A stretch of 64,000 nt of DNA, from the NCBI RefSeq assembly GCF_902706605.1, contig NZ_CACSLH010000001.1:62001-126000 (forward strand), read 5' to 3'. A program made the translations under genes and the position numbers. The stretch is from Enterococcus sp. CSURQ0835 (GTDB lineage Bacteria; Bacillota; Bacilli; Lactobacillales; Enterococcaceae). Shown here in pieces: positions 1-7,992 of this stretch; within the stretch, counting starts at the first letter, position 1, and each line of letters starts with the position of its first letter. The notes under the pieces are model-generated. The model made no database searches, was not told the DNA's origin, and saw nothing but the letters and a program-made list of their open reading frames with translations.

Positions 1-2
1 CA

Positions 3-41
3 TAAAAAAACGCATTTGTCCATTCTTGCGGACAAATGCGT
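3..41 (-). terminator. Rho-independent terminator after manA
   Basis: A perfect 12-bp stem (ACGCATTTGTCC pairing with GGACAAATGCGT) with an 8-nt loop is followed on the minus strand by a run of seven T. It lies directly downstream of the manA stop. Confidence 0.9.
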
Positions 42-79
42 CATGTTTTGCAAGCTGCATTTTTAAAAGTTGCAGCAAA

Positions 80-1036
80 CTATTTTTTACTTTCTCCTGG
101 TGTCGAAGCGATCAAACTCAAATCGCCTTCAAGCTCCCAGCTAGTAATTGCAGCTGGCAAAATGAAACTTGTACCCGGCTTTAATTCATACGTCTTTCCT
201 GCCACGATCAAATTACCATAGCCACGGATCACGGTTGCTAAAGTATATAAACCCGTTTTTTCCACATTCAACTCACCAGATACATCCCATTGATACACAT
301 TGAAAAATTCCGTTTCTAAATAAGTCGTGATTGCTGAATCGCCTTTACGAATTTCTGAAATCTCTAACTCTGGCGTCCGAGCTGGAACAGTCGTTACTTC
401 GATCGATTGCTCGATGTGTAACTCGCGGGTATTCCCAGCGTCATCTTTACGATCATAATCATAAACCCGATAAGTCGTATCTGAGCTTTGTTGTGTCTCT
501 AAGATCATAATCCCTTTGCCGATCGCGTGGATCGTCCCACTTGGAACAAAGAAGAAGTCACCTTTTTTAACCGGCACACGACGTAATAAGTCATCCCACT
601 GACCGTCCTTAATCATCGCTGCTAGTTCGTCACGAGTTTTCGCGTTATGACCGTAAATGATCTCAGCACCTGGCTTAGCATCGATAATATACCAACATTC
701 TGTTTTGCCAAGCTCACCTTCGTGTTTTAAGCCGTACGCATCATCTGGATGGACTTGCACTGAAAGATCATCTTCGGCATCTAAAATTTTGATCAAAAGT
801 GGAAAAACTTTCCCTGGCTGGTCACCAAATAATTCCCGATTGTGCTCCCAAAGTTCTGCCACTGATTTTCCTTTAAATGGACCGTTTTCAACGATACTAA
901 CTCCATGGGGATGCCCACTGATAGCCCAGTCCTCACCAATTTTATCATTCGGGAGTTCAAAACCAAAAACAGTATGTAGTTGATCGCCACCCCAGATTTT
1001 TTCGTGGAAAACAGGTTTTAAAAATAAAGGTTCCAT
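80..1036 (-). CDS. manA: Mannose-6-phosphate isomerase, class I
   Basis: Cytosolic zinc enzyme that interconverts mannose 6-phosphate and fructose 6-phosphate, linking mannose use and GDP-mannose supply to glycolysis. The 318-aa length fits the short Firmicutes ManA/Pmi form. The metal-site residues are visible: Gln94 and His96 in LSVQVHPDD, Glu113 in KTECWY and His170 in PSGTIHAIGKG. A C-terminal cupin-like part ends the protein. The ATG at 1036 has a good AAAGGAGCG ribosome site. It lies 16 bp after the serine hydrolase gene on the same strand, so the two are probably co-transcribed, and a strong terminator follows. No PTS mannose genes adjoin it. Confidence 0.93.
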   Translation of the reverse strand: MEPLFLKPVFHEKIWGGDQLHTVFGFELPNDKIGEDWAISGHPHGVSIVENGPFKGKSVAELWEHNRELFGDQPGKVFPLLIKILDAEDDLSVQVHPDDAYGLKHEGELGKTECWYIIDAKPGAEIIYGHNAKTRDELAAMIKDGQWDDLLRRVPVKKGDFFFVPSGTIHAIGKGIMILETQQSSDTTYRVYDYDRKDDAGNTRELHIEQSIEVTTVPARTPELEISEIRKGDSAITTYLETEFFNVYQWDVSGELNVEKTGLYTLATVIRGYGNLIVAGKTYELKPGTSFILPAAITSWELEGDLSLIASTPGESKK

Positions 1037-1052
1037 TTTTTTCGCTCCTTTT

Positions 1053-2084
1053 TTATAATTGAAATTGATTTTTTCTTTCGATTAAATAGTGTGCCAGAAT
1101 CTCATCTCGATTTTTTAAATAGCTAGGGTTCCGATCAATCGGATGGACACGATTTGATAAAAAAACAAACGCGCCGTGTCGTTTAACATCCAACAATAAA
1201 AAAGTTCCGGTATAGCCGGTATGGAACAATAAATTTTGCTGGTCGACTAAGCTATGTTTCAAATTCCAACCTAAGCTCCGATCACCTTTTTGATTGGGCG
1301 TTTGATCATGCAATAAAGAGTCGATCGTTGCCGGTTGTAAAAATTGTTTGCCATTGACGAAGCCTTCATTTAAATACAGTGCGCAAAATTTTTGTAAATC
1401 TGCATTCGTCGTAAACAGTCCCGCATTTCCTGCATGTTCAGCTAAGACACGGGCTTTAGGATCATGCGTCTCACCTTTTAAAATGCGGCCATCCGCTAAT
1501 TTTTCGGTGGGAATGATTCGATCTGTGATATGCGTCGGTAAAAACAAACTATCCGTCATCCCGAGCGGTGCTAAGACTTCCTGTTTAAAAACCGTCACGA
1601 CATCTTGTTGATACAATTCTTCAATCAAAAAACCCAATAAAATCGTTCCGGCATCCGTGTATTTTACGACTTGACCTAAATGTTTTCCCGGTTGCAAAGT
1701 GAGGTATGCGGCGCGCAACTCTTTTGCATCCAACTGATCCCGATTGGGAATATACGTCTGAATATCAGAAGTGTGGGTGAGTAAATGGCGTAAGGTGATC
1801 GTTTGATTTTGAAATTGTGGTAACAAATCACACAACGGCTGATCCCAAGTAAGCTTTCCTTGTTCAAAGAGTTTCAACATCACCGTCGTCGTACAAACGA
1901 CTTTTGTTAGTGAGGCCACATCAAATAATTTATCTAACTCCATCGGGACACGCGTCGGTTCGACTTGTGCCAGTCCTAATGCATGAGTCTCACTTTTTCC
2001 GTCTTCGATCAATGTGTAAATGACTCCTGGATAAATGCCGGCCTGCATTTTCTGTTGGATCAACAGCTGAGTCTCTGGATACAA
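1053..2084 (-). CDS. Serine hydrolase, beta-lactamase/PBP4*-like family
   Basis: A 343-aa protein of the class C beta-lactamase-like serine hydrolase family (esterase, D-aminopeptidase or penicillin-binding relatives). The nucleophile motif S58-L-T-K61 is seen in DVASLTK, a Tyr motif in VKYTDAG, and a KTG-like HTG triad in LLFHTGYTG. No signal peptide or membrane anchor is evident, so it is probably cytosolic. The start is a TTG at 2084 with an AGGAGGT ribosome site 6 nt upstream; no upstream ATG fits. It is followed 16 bp later by manA. The substrate cannot be told from sequence; true beta-lactamase activity is unlikely for this branch. Confidence 0.82.
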   Translation of the reverse strand: MYPETQLLIQQKMQAGIYPGVIYTLIEDGKSETHALGLAQVEPTRVPMELDKLFDVASLTKVVCTTTVMLKLFEQGKLTWDQPLCDLLPQFQNQTITLRHLLTHTSDIQTYIPNRDQLDAKELRAAYLTLQPGKHLGQVVKYTDAGTILLGFLIEELYQQDVVTVFKQEVLAPLGMTDSLFLPTHITDRIIPTEKLADGRILKGETHDPKARVLAEHAGNAGLFTTNADLQKFCALYLNEGFVNGKQFLQPATIDSLLHDQTPNQKGDRSLGWNLKHSLVDQQNLLFHTGYTGTFLLLDVKRHGAFVFLSNRVHPIDRNPSYLKNRDEILAHYLIERKNQFQL

Positions 2085-2136
2085 AAAAGCACCTCCTACT
2101 TAACTTCACACGTGAATTTTTTTAAGCACACGTAAT

Positions 2137-2163
2137 GAAAAAAGCCGCGTAACATACGCGGCT
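2137..2163 (-). terminator. Rho-independent terminator after the VOC gene
   Basis: Stem AGCCGCGTA / TACGCGGCT with a short loop, followed by TTTTTTC on the minus strand, 12 bp past the stop of the VOC gene. It separates that gene from the serine hydrolase-manA unit. Confidence 0.88.
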
Positions 2164-2174
2164 ACTTTTTTATT

Positions 2175-2996
2175 TTAAGCTAAAACAAACCACCATTCAA
2201 TCCCGATCGCATCATAAACTGTGATAATCGTCCGTTTTTTATCGATGAAGTGTTCGTGGTCGATCGTACTTAGATGCTCTGCTAACTTTTCCAATTCTGT
2301 TTGACTGACTTTAAACATCAGAAAATCCAAGCCGAGCACTTTTTCAGTCGGTAGATCGATTGTGCCGCCTGTCGCTTGACTCAAACCAACGACAAAATTA
2401 CCGCGGTTCAAAACTAATAATTCATTTTTTTCTTCATGTGTCGGCAGTCCTAAAGTATTCGTGATAAAGTCGATTTGCTTAGTTAGATCGCTGACATTCA
2501 AATGGATCTTATCGAAATAAGCGCCGTGGATTTTTTCTTTTTTCGTCGCCTTTTTTAATAATTCGTCTAGATCAAATGAACTTGGCTCGACTTCTGAGCG
2601 CACTTTACTCGCGCCGAAAAAAACTTCGATCTCATTGCCTTCTGGATCAGCAAACAATAAGCCTTTGTCCTCTTCAGCAATCAACGCATCTTCCAATGGA
2701 AATTTAAATTTTTGTGCGCGGTACCAGACATTGGCTAGTTCCTCTTCATTCGGTACGACTAATGAGAAACGTTGCATTTTTTTGATCTCGCCAGTGTGAT
2801 CTTCTGCTCGTGGACTTTCTTCTAGCCACAAAAATTCCGTCTCAGGTTCTTTATATCCTAAAATAGCCAGCTCGTTTTCTTCACGAATCAAATGAAACCC
2901 AATGATATCGCGGTAGAAATGGATCATCGCTTCTCGATCTTTGACGCGAATCGCGATGGTTTTTAAACTAGGCTGGTCTAAGCTAAATGTGCCCAT
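2175..2996 (-). CDS. Two-domain VOC family protein (glyoxalase / extradiol dioxygenase-like)
   Basis: A 273-aa protein with two vicinal-oxygen-chelate units. The first spans roughly residues 10-130 (TIAIRVKDREAMIHFYRDI, then DPEGNEIEVFF). The second spans about 160-273 (KIHLNVSDLTKQIDFITNT, ending with AIGIEWWFVLA). The layout resembles the CatE/YfiE-type proteins of Firmicutes. In such proteins one unit usually keeps the metal site; here the second module ends in an E-W-W motif, so full metal ligation is uncertain. The ATG at 2996 follows a GGAGGG ribosome site. It is a single-gene unit with its own terminator. Substrate unknown. Confidence 0.78.
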   Translation of the reverse strand: MGTFSLDQPSLKTIAIRVKDREAMIHFYRDIIGFHLIREENELAILGYKEPETEFLWLEESPRAEDHTGEIKKMQRFSLVVPNEEELANVWYRAQKFKFPLEDALIAEEDKGLLFADPEGNEIEVFFGASKVRSEVEPSSFDLDELLKKATKKEKIHGAYFDKIHLNVSDLTKQIDFITNTLGLPTHEEKNELLVLNRGNFVVGLSQATGGTIDLPTEKVLGLDFLMFKVSQTELEKLAEHLSTIDHEHFIDKKRTIITVYDAIGIEWWFVLA

Positions 2997-3354
2997 TTTA
3001 TTCCCTCCGTCTCCTCATTCATTTTACCGATGGTGCTAAAATACCGCAAGTGATACCCCTTGCTAGCGGTTACACAAAATCAAACAAAAGAATTACGATC
3101 ATTCGACTGATGCACGTGTGTAAAATAATTGTCAGGGAATTTTTTTCATGTCTTGCTAGTAGAAAATTATTTTATTTTCGATTTATCCCCTCTAATAGCG
3201 AAATTGTTTTTCAAATATGAACTTTCTTTAGTCATTTATTAAAGGTTCTTTAACAAGCAAAACAAAACAGAATAAAACACTTGTAATCCAACGGAATTTA
3301 TATTAATATTCTGAAATATAATATTAAATAAATAAAGAAAAGGTTGTTGTACAC
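2997..3354. other. Gene-free divergent promoter region
   Basis: 358 bp between the divergent VOC and rhodanese-like genes. It is AT-rich towards 3240-3340 and carries a plausible TTGTAA/TAATAT promoter for the plus-strand gene. I see no supported gene or RNA structure in it. Confidence 0.5.
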
Positions 3355-3654
3355 ATGACTTACTCTGTATCAGCTTTAGAATTTATGTCTCTTTTAGATC
3401 AAGATTCTGCCACTGTTTTAGATTTGCGCGACGAAGATATGTTTGACGAAGCAGACTTACCAAACGCAATCAAAGTTTCAATGACGACGTTACCTAGCAA
3501 ATTACACCAGTTAGATAAAACTAAAACATATTATTTAGTTAGTCAATTTGGCCAACGTTCACAAGCAATGGCGAATTATTTAGATGAACAAGGTTTTTGT
3601 GCAATCAATGTGATCGGCGGCGCTACGGCATATCACCACTATTTAGCTAGTTAA
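3355..3654 (+). CDS. Rhodanese-like domain protein lacking the active-site Cys
   Basis: A 99-aa single rhodanese-fold domain. The family landmarks are present: VLDLRDEDMFDEADLPNA (CH2A-type motif), the active-site loop region YYLVSQFGQRSQAMANYL, and the terminal INVIGG turn. The position that normally holds the persulfide-forming Cys at the start of the loop is Ser (VSQFGQRS), and the only Cys of the protein lies later (GFCAIN). Sulfurtransferase activity by the usual mechanism is therefore unlikely; a binding or regulatory role is possible. It is a single gene with its own promoter region and terminator. The ATG has an AAAGG ribosome site at a somewhat long distance. Confidence 0.8.
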   Translation: MTYSVSALEFMSLLDQDSATVLDLRDEDMFDEADLPNAIKVSMTTLPSKLHQLDKTKTYYLVSQFGQRSQAMANYLDEQGFCAINVIGGATAYHHYLAS

Positions 3655-3685
3655 GTTGCGCTTTTGTTTTCAAATTTTGACGAAC

Positions 3686-3714
3686 GCTGTGTCCAGTTGG
3701 GCACAGCTTTTTTT
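3686..3714 (+). terminator. Rho-independent terminator after the rhodanese-like gene
   Basis: Stem GCTGTG / CACAGC with loop, followed by seven T on the plus strand, about 30 bp after the stop codon. Confidence 0.85.
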
Positions 3715-3788
3715 GTAACGCATATTAGTTGTCAGTTACCCTAACTTTTCGTACACTGAGGGTATCTCATTAAAGGAGCTTAACAATC

Positions 3789-4409
3789 ATGGCGAATGTA
3801 TTAGTCGTAAAAGCACACCCATTAACTGCGGAAAATTCTCATACTATCACGATCTTAGATACTTTTTTACAAGCACATCAAACAGAACACCCCGAAGACA
3901 CGATCGAAATGCTAGATTTATATCACACTCCAGTGCCTGAGATCGACGGCGACTTGTTACTTGCTTGGAAGGAACTTTCAGCCGGCAAAGCATTCACCGA
4001 ATTATCCGATGCACAACAAGAAAAAATCCGCTTGTTCAACGAGTTCACGGAACAGTTTTTAGCGAGCGAAAAAATCGTGATTGCTAATGCATTATGGAAT
4101 TTAAATATTCCAACAAAATTGAAAGCCTGGTTTGATACGGTCAACGTCGCCGGCAAAACATTCAAATACACAGCAGAAGGTCCAGTTGGATTGATCCATG
4201 ATAAAAAGGCGCTTCATATCCAATCAAGTGGCGGTGTCTATCATGGAAAAGATTTTTCAGCTGAATATGTCAAAGGAATCCTGAATTTCATCGGGATCAC
4301 TGACTTTTCTGCTATTTATAGTGAAGGGGCTGATTACACGCCTGAAAAAACGACTGAGATCGTCGGACATTCACAAGCAGAAGCGCGCGAGTTAGCTAAG
4401 AGCTTTTAA
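3789..4409 (+). CDS. azoA: FMN-dependent NADH-azoreductase (AzoR/AzoA type)
   Basis: A 206-aa flavodoxin-fold quinone/azo reductase, using NAD(P)H and FMN to reduce quinones and azo dyes by two electrons. The family signature is clear: NVLVVKAHPL at the N-terminus (FMN phosphate loop), ANALWNLNIPTKLKAWFDTV and NVAGKTFKYTAEGP (isoalloxazine contact), then ALHIQSSGG. From memory it closely follows the E. faecalis AzoA protein (208 aa) along its length. The ATG at 3789 follows AAAGGAGC. It is a single-gene unit with a bidirectional terminator shared with the convergent permease gene. Confidence 0.9.
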   Translation: MANVLVVKAHPLTAENSHTITILDTFLQAHQTEHPEDTIEMLDLYHTPVPEIDGDLLLAWKELSAGKAFTELSDAQQEKIRLFNEFTEQFLASEKIVIANALWNLNIPTKLKAWFDTVNVAGKTFKYTAEGPVGLIHDKKALHIQSSGGVYHGKDFSAEYVKGILNFIGITDFSAIYSEGADYTPEKTTEIVGHSQAEARELAKSF

Positions 4410-4414
4410 GAATC

Positions 4415-4450
4415 AAAAAAAGTGCCGCCCAAATTCTGGGCGGCGCTTTT
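4415..4450. terminator. Bidirectional terminator between azoA and the AI-2E-family gene
   Basis: Stem GCCGCCC / GGGCGGC flanked by an A-run on the left and a T-run on the right. It can serve both convergent genes. Confidence 0.88.
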
Positions 4451-4470
4451 TGTTCTTACCTTTACAGCAT

Positions 4471-5616
4471 TCAATCTTCATATAAAGTCGAGATCCCTTT
4501 ATACCATTCAAACACGTGAGTCACTACAACTTTGATGATCGCATAAAACGGAATCCCCAAGATCACTCCCACCACGCCGAAGATTTTTCCCGCAGTCAAT
4601 AAAACAAACATGATCGTGACTGGATGGATCTCCAACTGGCTACCTAAAACTAATGGTGAGACGACGCGGCCTTCGATCGTCTGCTCAATGGCAAAAACGA
4701 TGATGACTTTGATCAGCATCGCAGGACCGGTAACGATCCCTAAAAAGATGGTGGGTACCATGGCTAAAAAAGAACCTAAATAAGGGATTAGATTCAAGAA
4801 GCCGGCTAAGATCCCCAATGTAATCGCATAATTAAGTCCAGAAATAGAAAGTCCGATGATGAACATCACCGCCACGGCAAACGCGACGGTCAACTGTCCA
4901 CGGATATACGAAGCTAATTGACTATTCATTTCTTTTAACACTTTAAAGGTCGGCTTGCGCATCTTATTCGGTAAAAAATCAATCAAGTAAGGTCCCAATT
5001 TTTTCCCGTCTTTTAATAAGAAGAATAAAATGATCGGCGCGGTCACGATCGCGATCAAAATATTAGCCACTGTTGAAACAAGGCTGCCTAAACCTTGTAA
5101 AGTGAGTTTGGAAACATTCTTAGTCAATTCACTGACTGATTCTAGTAATTTTTGCGTCATCTGCTCAATATTATTATGGAAAGGTTTAAAGACTGGATCT
5201 TTGAACACTTGATCGGCCTTTTTCGTTAGTGTATCTACATACCCCGGCATCGCTTTAAAAAAGGAATGCAGCTGTTCACGAATCTCAGGAATGATGACGA
5301 CGATCCCCCACGTGAGCAGTGCAATCACAAAAATAAAAAGCAACGTGATCCCTAAAACGCGTTTCATCCCTTTACGTTCTAAATAATCCACCACTGGATT
5401 CATCAAGTAAAACAAAATACCGGCAATCATGATCGGTAACCCGACGATCGCAAAAAATTGTCCGACTGGTTCAAACAAATAGGAAACTTTCGTAAAGAGC
5501 AATGTGATCAATAGTAGTAACAATACGATCAACAAAGCTGTGACGACTTGACTATTTAAGATCCACTTCCAAAACCACGAAGATTTACGTGAGATTTTCT
5601 TTTTTTCCAATTGCAT
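4471..5616 (-). CDS. AI-2E family transporter (PerM/TqsA-like permease)
   Basis: An integral membrane protein of about 381 aa with the eight-helix pattern of the AI-2E/PerM family. It has an N-terminal pair of helices (VVTALLIVLLLLLITLLF), a large soluble loop at about 110-180, and the conserved C-terminal helices containing GLNYAITLGILAGFLNLIPY and PYLGSFLAMVPTIFLGIV. Substrates of this family are diverse (autoinducer-2 export, Na+/H+ exchange), so none is assigned. The start is ambiguous: GTG 5619, ATG 5616 and TTG 5610 are all in frame. The AGGAG overlaps the upstream stop and best fits the TTG by spacing. It is 2-5 bp from the GutA-like gene, so the two form one operon. Confidence 0.85.
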   Translation of the reverse strand: MQLEKKKISRKSSWFWKWILNSQVVTALLIVLLLLLITLLFTKVSYLFEPVGQFFAIVGLPIMIAGILFYLMNPVVDYLERKGMKRVLGITLLFIFVIALLTWGIVVIIPEIREQLHSFFKAMPGYVDTLTKKADQVFKDPVFKPFHNNIEQMTQKLLESVSELTKNVSKLTLQGLGSLVSTVANILIAIVTAPIILFFLLKDGKKLGPYLIDFLPNKMRKPTFKVLKEMNSQLASYIRGQLTVAFAVAVMFIIGLSISGLNYAITLGILAGFLNLIPYLGSFLAMVPTIFLGIVTGPAMLIKVIIVFAIEQTIEGRVVSPLVLGSQLEIHPVTIMFVLLTAGKIFGVVGVILGIPFYAIIKVVVTHVFEWYKGISTLYED

Positions 5617-5621
5617 CACTC

Positions 5622-5963
5622 CTAGTGAAACGTGATTTTCATTTCCGCTTTAAGCGTCGGTAATTTTTCTGGGCTAAGATAGATCCCATTTGCGATCGTT
5701 TCGTCACTGTGCTGAAATAAAAGCGTTGCGTGGCTCAACTGATTCAAATTTTGATTCACTAGCGGACCGACTTTCGTTACATGATAAGTTTGATCACCAA
5801 AAGTCAGTGTACTGCCAACTTTTAATTCGATCGAATCACTTGGCATCGTTTGCAAGATCGAATACTCGGCTAAATCTTTCGTTGCACTAGGTCCAAATAA
5901 AATCAAAATCTTTTCATCATTGATCGCTTGAGCGCCAATTTTTTTAATGGTTGTCGTTGCCAT
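5622..5963 (-). CDS. PTS glucitol/sorbitol IIA-like protein, phospho-His missing
   Basis: A 113-aa protein matching the GutA/SrlB IIA fold: TTTIKKIGAQAINDEKILI at the start, then GSTLTFGDQTYHVTKVGP and NQNLNQLSHATLLFQ. In E. coli SrlB the phosphorylatable His sits in EYCFIHCHG; the aligned stretch here reads EYSILQTM, with Gln in place of His. No IIB/IIC glucitol genes or sorbitol dehydrogenase adjoin it. It is translationally close to the downstream AI-2E-type permease. A phosphotransfer role is therefore unlikely; a regulatory or structural role with the permease is an inference. The ATG at 5963 has only a weak ribosome site. Confidence 0.78.
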   Translation of the reverse strand: MATTTIKKIGAQAINDEKILILFGPSATKDLAEYSILQTMPSDSIELKVGSTLTFGDQTYHVTKVGPLVNQNLNQLSHATLLFQHSDETIANGIYLSPEKLPTLKAEMKITFH

Positions 5964-6068
5964 GAGTCACACTCTTTTCTTCAAATTCTTCTTTAAATTA
6001 TAACACAAACTTGTCGCTATCCAAGTTGTCATTTCCTTGTTACAATAATTTTATAAGGAGGTCGTGTC

Positions 6069-7082
6069 ATGAAAATTCTTTTAGGCACTTACACGCGGAG
6101 AAAAAGTGAAGGTATCTACCAGATCGAACTTGATCCGCATAAAAAACAATTAACTGAGCTGACTCTTTTGCATAAGGAGACTAGCCCGACTTATTTAACA
6201 AAAAGCAACGCCGGCAATCTGTATACGGTAACGACGGTGAAAGAACAAGGTGGAGCAGCCGCTTACGATTCAAATGGGAATTTTTTGAATGCTGTAACAG
6301 AAAAAGGCGCACCATTGTGTTACGTCGCAGTTGATGAAAAACGGCAACTGCTTTATGGCGCCAATTACCATAAAGGTGAGATCAATGTTTACCACCTTCA
6401 ATCAGATGGCTCGCTTGCTTCGGCGGCAGCCTTGTATCATGTTGAAAAAACCGGTCCGAATAAAAATCAAGATGCCCCCCATGTCCACTATACAGATCTC
6501 ACCCCAGACGAACGACTCGTCGTTTGTGATCTTGGAACGGATCTAGTCAGCACATATGATATTTTTGAAAATGGTGAGTTGGGTCTGAAAAATTTTTATC
6601 GGGCTGAACCTGGGACTGGTCCACGACACTTGGTCTTTCATCCAAACGGTACATTAGCGTATTTGTTAGGCGAACTGGACAGCAGTGTCACCGTCTTAGC
6701 CTACAATCACGATTTAGCAGAGTTTACACAAGTTCAAAAACTTTCCGCACTCCCTTCAGATTACACGGGTGAAAATGGCGGCGCTGCGATTCGGATCACT
6801 CAAGACGGAAAATTTTTATATACGTCTAACCGCGGCCATGACTCGATTGCCGTCTTTGAAATCGCTGCAGACGGTACATTGAAAAAAATCCAAACGATCG
6901 CAACCGAAGGCAATTTTCCACGAGACTTCGCTCTTGATCCTAGTGAACAGTTTATCGTGTGTGCGAATCAAAATAGCGACAATTTGACTTTGTTCAGCCG
7001 CGATGCGCAAACGGGTAAATTAACAGTGAGTCAAAAAGATGTTTATGCACCAGAATGTGTTTGCGTTTATTTTGAGGAGTGA
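6069..7082 (+). CDS. pgl: 6-phosphogluconolactonase-type beta-propeller lactonase (YkgB-like)
   Basis: A 337-aa seven-bladed beta-propeller of the lactonase/YbhE family, expected to hydrolyse 6-phosphogluconolactone in the oxidative pentose phosphate route. Typical blades are seen: LLGTYTRRKSEGIYQIELD at the N-terminus, NQDAPHVHYTDLTPDERLVV, GPRHLVFHPNGTLAYLLGEL, FLYTSNRGHDSIAVFEI and FPRDFALDPSEQFIVCANQ. The ATG at 6069 has a strong AAGGAGG site. A 53-aa gene starts 7 bp after its stop, then a terminator, so the two form a small operon. Family membership is sure; the exact lactone is inferred from relatives. Confidence 0.87.
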   Translation: MKILLGTYTRRKSEGIYQIELDPHKKQLTELTLLHKETSPTYLTKSNAGNLYTVTTVKEQGGAAAYDSNGNFLNAVTEKGAPLCYVAVDEKRQLLYGANYHKGEINVYHLQSDGSLASAAALYHVEKTGPNKNQDAPHVHYTDLTPDERLVVCDLGTDLVSTYDIFENGELGLKNFYRAEPGTGPRHLVFHPNGTLAYLLGELDSSVTVLAYNHDLAEFTQVQKLSALPSDYTGENGGAAIRITQDGKFLYTSNRGHDSIAVFEIAADGTLKKIQTIATEGNFPRDFALDPSEQFIVCANQNSDNLTLFSRDAQTGKLTVSQKDVYAPECVCVYFEE

Positions 7083-7088
7083 GTTAGA

Positions 7089-7250
7089 TTGAACCGTGAA
7101 GAAGTAATCGAACGTTTGAAAAAAGAATTAGCGTTGCCGCTGTTTAACGGCAAGCTGGAAGATAAAACGTACAGTGAAGCCGAGTATCAAAAAATCAAGC
7201 AAGATTTGCAACGCTATTTTGAAGACTACGTGCGCAACGTCGAAAATTAG
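7089..7250 (+). CDS. Small acidic helical protein, 53 aa, unknown function
   Basis: An ORF below the usual size cut-off. It starts with TTG at 7089, after GAGGAG that overlaps the end of the lactonase gene, and encodes 53 aa beginning MNREEVIERLKKEL and ending EDYVRNVEN. It is rich in Glu, Lys and Tyr and predicted helical, with no membrane segment or Cys. The tight spacing (7 bp after the lactonase stop), the good ribosome site and a strong terminator 13 bp after its stop support it as a real second cistron. I do not recognise the family. Codon use resembles the neighbours. Confidence 0.72.
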   Translation: MNREEVIERLKKELALPLFNGKLEDKTYSEAEYQKIKQDLQRYFEDYVRNVEN

Positions 7251-7262
7251 AATTCCTCCTTA

Positions 7263-7294
7263 AGAGAGCGACAGTTTGGCGTCGCTCTCTTTTT
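7263..7294 (+). terminator. Rho-independent terminator after the lactonase operon
   Basis: Perfect 10-bp stem AGAGAGCGAC / GTCGCTCTCT, followed by TTTTTATT on the plus strand. Confidence 0.9.
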
Positions 7295-7343
7295 ATTGGA
7301 GCAAAAGCGGCTTTATCAGTTCAATTTTTTATTCCCACTAAAA

Positions 7344-7369
7344 CAAAAAGACCACCGATCTCTCGGTGG
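7344..7369 (-). terminator. Rho-independent terminator, minus strand
   Basis: Stem CCACCGA / TCGGTGG with a 4-nt loop, followed on the minus strand by CTTTTTG. It would end transcription from the 141-aa gene that stops at 7514. Confidence 0.65.
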
Positions 7370-7513
7370 CAAAAGGAGTAATTACTATTTTGTAGTGAAA
7401 AGAAAAGGTTATTGGTTATGAATCTATCTTACTCGATCTTTTCTTTTTTGTATTTAAAATAACGTGACAATGTAATTAGAAAACCTTTGTTGTATTTGTC
7501 TTGCTGATAACTG

Positions 7514-7939
7514 TTATTGCAATAACAAATTAGTGATTTTTTGGATCGTTTTGTAGATCGTATCCGTTGCTTCATCTTGCTTTTGTTCCGCTAGATCAAA
7601 TGCTTTTTGATCTAAGCTTGGTTGTAAGCTGTCAGTCATCTCTTGGCAACCAGCCACATATTGAAGATACGCTTTTTCCAATCTTTTATGGTTGCCGATC
7701 ACTTTAGCAGGCGGCTTCAACAAACCGATCTGCTTGCCGAGCTGACGATAAACAGCGGTTCCTTTTTCAAACAATTCATGGATCTCTGCCAATGTTTTAT
7801 CATCTAAGTCAGCCATCTGATCATGATCGATGGCATTTCTGATTTTTTCATAACTTGGGTGAAGCTTATCTCCCATCTGTTCTGTATTTTGAATCAGATC
7901 ATTGATTTCTCGGGCATAAAAGCCGGTATTCGGACGCAT
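7514..7939 (-). CDS. Conserved helical protein of unknown function, 141 aa
   Basis: The preferred start is the ATG at 7939 (MRPNTGFYAREIN), which has a GGGAGA site 6-8 nt upstream; an earlier in-frame codon at 7972 lies inside the preceding terminator. The 141-aa product is soluble, strongly helical and rich in charged residues, with no Cys and no signal peptide. It reads like a helical-bundle protein (INDLIQNTEQMGDKLHPSYE near the start, TIYKTIQKITNLLLQ at the end). I do not recognise a family with confidence. It follows the ATPase terminator on the same strand and has its own weak terminator. Confidence 0.7.
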   Translation of the reverse strand: MRPNTGFYAREINDLIQNTEQMGDKLHPSYEKIRNAIDHDQMADLDDKTLAEIHELFEKGTAVYRQLGKQIGLLKPPAKVIGNHKRLEKAYLQYVAGCQEMTDSLQPSLDQKAFDLAEQKQDEATDTIYKTIQKITNLLLQ

Positions 7940-7961
7940 ATGATTCTCTCCCTTGGTAAAA

Positions 7962-7985
7962 AGCTGTCGCAAGATGCGGCAGCTT
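7962..7985 (-). terminator. Rho-independent terminator after the P-type ATPase
   Basis: Stem AGCTGTCGC / GCGGCAGCT (one wobble pair) with a 5-nt loop, followed by TTTTTACC on the minus strand, just past the ATPase stop at 7993. Confidence 0.8.
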
Positions 7986-7992
7986 TTTATTT

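Noticed and set aside
3789-4409. Possible general NAD(P)H dehydrogenase (MdaB-like) call
   Set aside because: The NVAGKTFKYTAEGP and LWNLNIPTKLKAW motifs fit the AzoR branch better.
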